Source: an uncultured Clostridia bacterium
Lineage (GTDB): Bacteria; Bacillota; Clostridia; UBA1381
Direction: 5' to 3'
Assembly (NCBI GenBank): GCA_910585795.1
Contig: CAJUFV010000009.1
Location: forward strand, 1 to 6,970
Length of the DNA stretch: 6,970 nt
Both the position numbers and the translations under genes were made by a program. The notes beneath the pieces were generated by a model. That model worked only from the letters and a program-made list of their open reading frames with translations. It searched no databases and was not told the origin of the DNA. Of this stretch, positions 6,886-6,970 are shown one piece after another. The first letter of the stretch is position 1. Each line of letters opens with the position of its first letter.

Positions 6886-6891
6886 CTCCTT
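6886..6891 (-). promoter_or_regulatory. Ribosome binding site that sets the cysS start
   Basis: AAGGAG on the minus strand ends eight bases before ATG 6877 (five before GTG 6880). A start at the in-frame TTG 6898 would place this site within the coding sequence and leave that codon without any Shine-Dalgarno sequence. The ATG choice also gives the usual MxLYNTLT-type N-terminus. Confidence 0.8.
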
Positions 6892-6917
6892 TTTTCAAAT
6901 TCTGCCAATCATATTTA

Positions 6918-6946
6918 ATTATATCGCAAAATAAAAAAAATTACAA
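6918..6946 (-). promoter_or_regulatory. Sigma-A-type promoter of the cysS operon
   Basis: On the minus strand, TTGTAA (6941-6946) and TATAAT (6918-6923) are separated by exactly 17 bases, with a T-rich spacer. The predicted start of transcription near 6911 gives a leader of about 34 bases. An 8-bp inverted repeat (6924-6931 and 6952-6959) brackets the -35 box. Confidence 0.78.
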
Positions 6947-6959
6947 CCCGTTTTTGCGA
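6924..6959. repeat. 8-bp inverted repeat around the cysS -35 element
   Basis: TCGCAAAA at 6924-6931 and TTTTGCGA at 6952-6959 are perfect reverse complements separated by 20 bases. Their centres are 28 bases apart, nearly three helical turns. One arm lies in the promoter spacer next to the -10 box and the other just upstream of the -35 box. It could be an operator, or chance in A+T-rich DNA. As an RNA hairpin the 20-base loop makes a terminator of the upstream gene unlikely. Confidence 0.4.
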
Positions 6960-6970
6960 AAAAATACTTA

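Noticed and set aside
6898..6898. TTG at 6898 as the cysS start
   Set aside because: No Shine-Dalgarno sequence precedes it, and the only good one lies downstream of it.
6878..6970. T-box or other riboswitch upstream of cysS
   Set aside because: The 93 bases available contain a promoter 17-spaced pair and a short leader; no stem array, specifier loop or antiterminator motif is visible.
1..6970. Mobile element, prophage, CRISPR array, toxin-antitoxin or defence system
   Set aside because: No transposase, integrase, direct-repeat array or defence protein motif on either strand; the content is housekeeping.

Overview
The window reads as ordinary chromosome from a low-GC Gram-positive bacterium, most likely a member of the Clostridia. 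The signs are A+T-rich coding sequence, strong AAGGAG-type ribosome binding sites, a Mini-ribonuclease III gene (a Firmicutes/cyanobacterial family) directly behind cysS, a transketolase split into two genes, and a short lipobox lipoprotein. No genus can be fixed from the sequence alone. There are eight protein genes, one cut by the left edge. No RNA gene, insertion sequence, CRISPR array or phage gene was seen, and no gap between genes exceeds about 130 bases.

Right part (2708-6946, minus strand): a sigma-A-type promoter 33-70 bases upstream of the cysS start drives what looks like one five-gene operon, cysS - mrnC - transketolase N subunit - transketolase C subunit - lipoprotein. The genes are separated by 3, 25, -1 (TAATG overlap) and 15 bases. 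The operon ends at a hairpin at 2673-2703. It combines tRNA charging (cysteinyl-tRNA synthetase), 23S rRNA maturation (MrnC), the non-oxidative pentose phosphate pathway (two-subunit transketolase) and an unassigned surface lipoprotein.

Middle (1864-2652, plus strand): a monocistronic ZupT-type ZIP metal transporter converges on the operon, and both share the same bidirectional terminator. Its best start is TTG at 1864, because the ATG at 1855 lies inside the Shine-Dalgarno sequence.

Left part (1-1726, minus strand): a SpoU/TrmH-family RNA 2'-O-methyltransferase is followed 52 bases later by dprA, the recombination mediator of DNA processing. dprA runs off the left edge, so its C-terminal end is missing. 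A good promoter (TTGATA-17-TATAAT) precedes the methyltransferase, in the 137-base region shared divergently with zupT.

I found no previously undescribed system. The points most worth a second look are the changed conserved residues in DprA, the lipoprotein at the end of the transketolase operon, an 8-bp inverted repeat around the cysS -35 element, the cysS-mrnC pair without an adjacent rlmB, and the two start-codon corrections.
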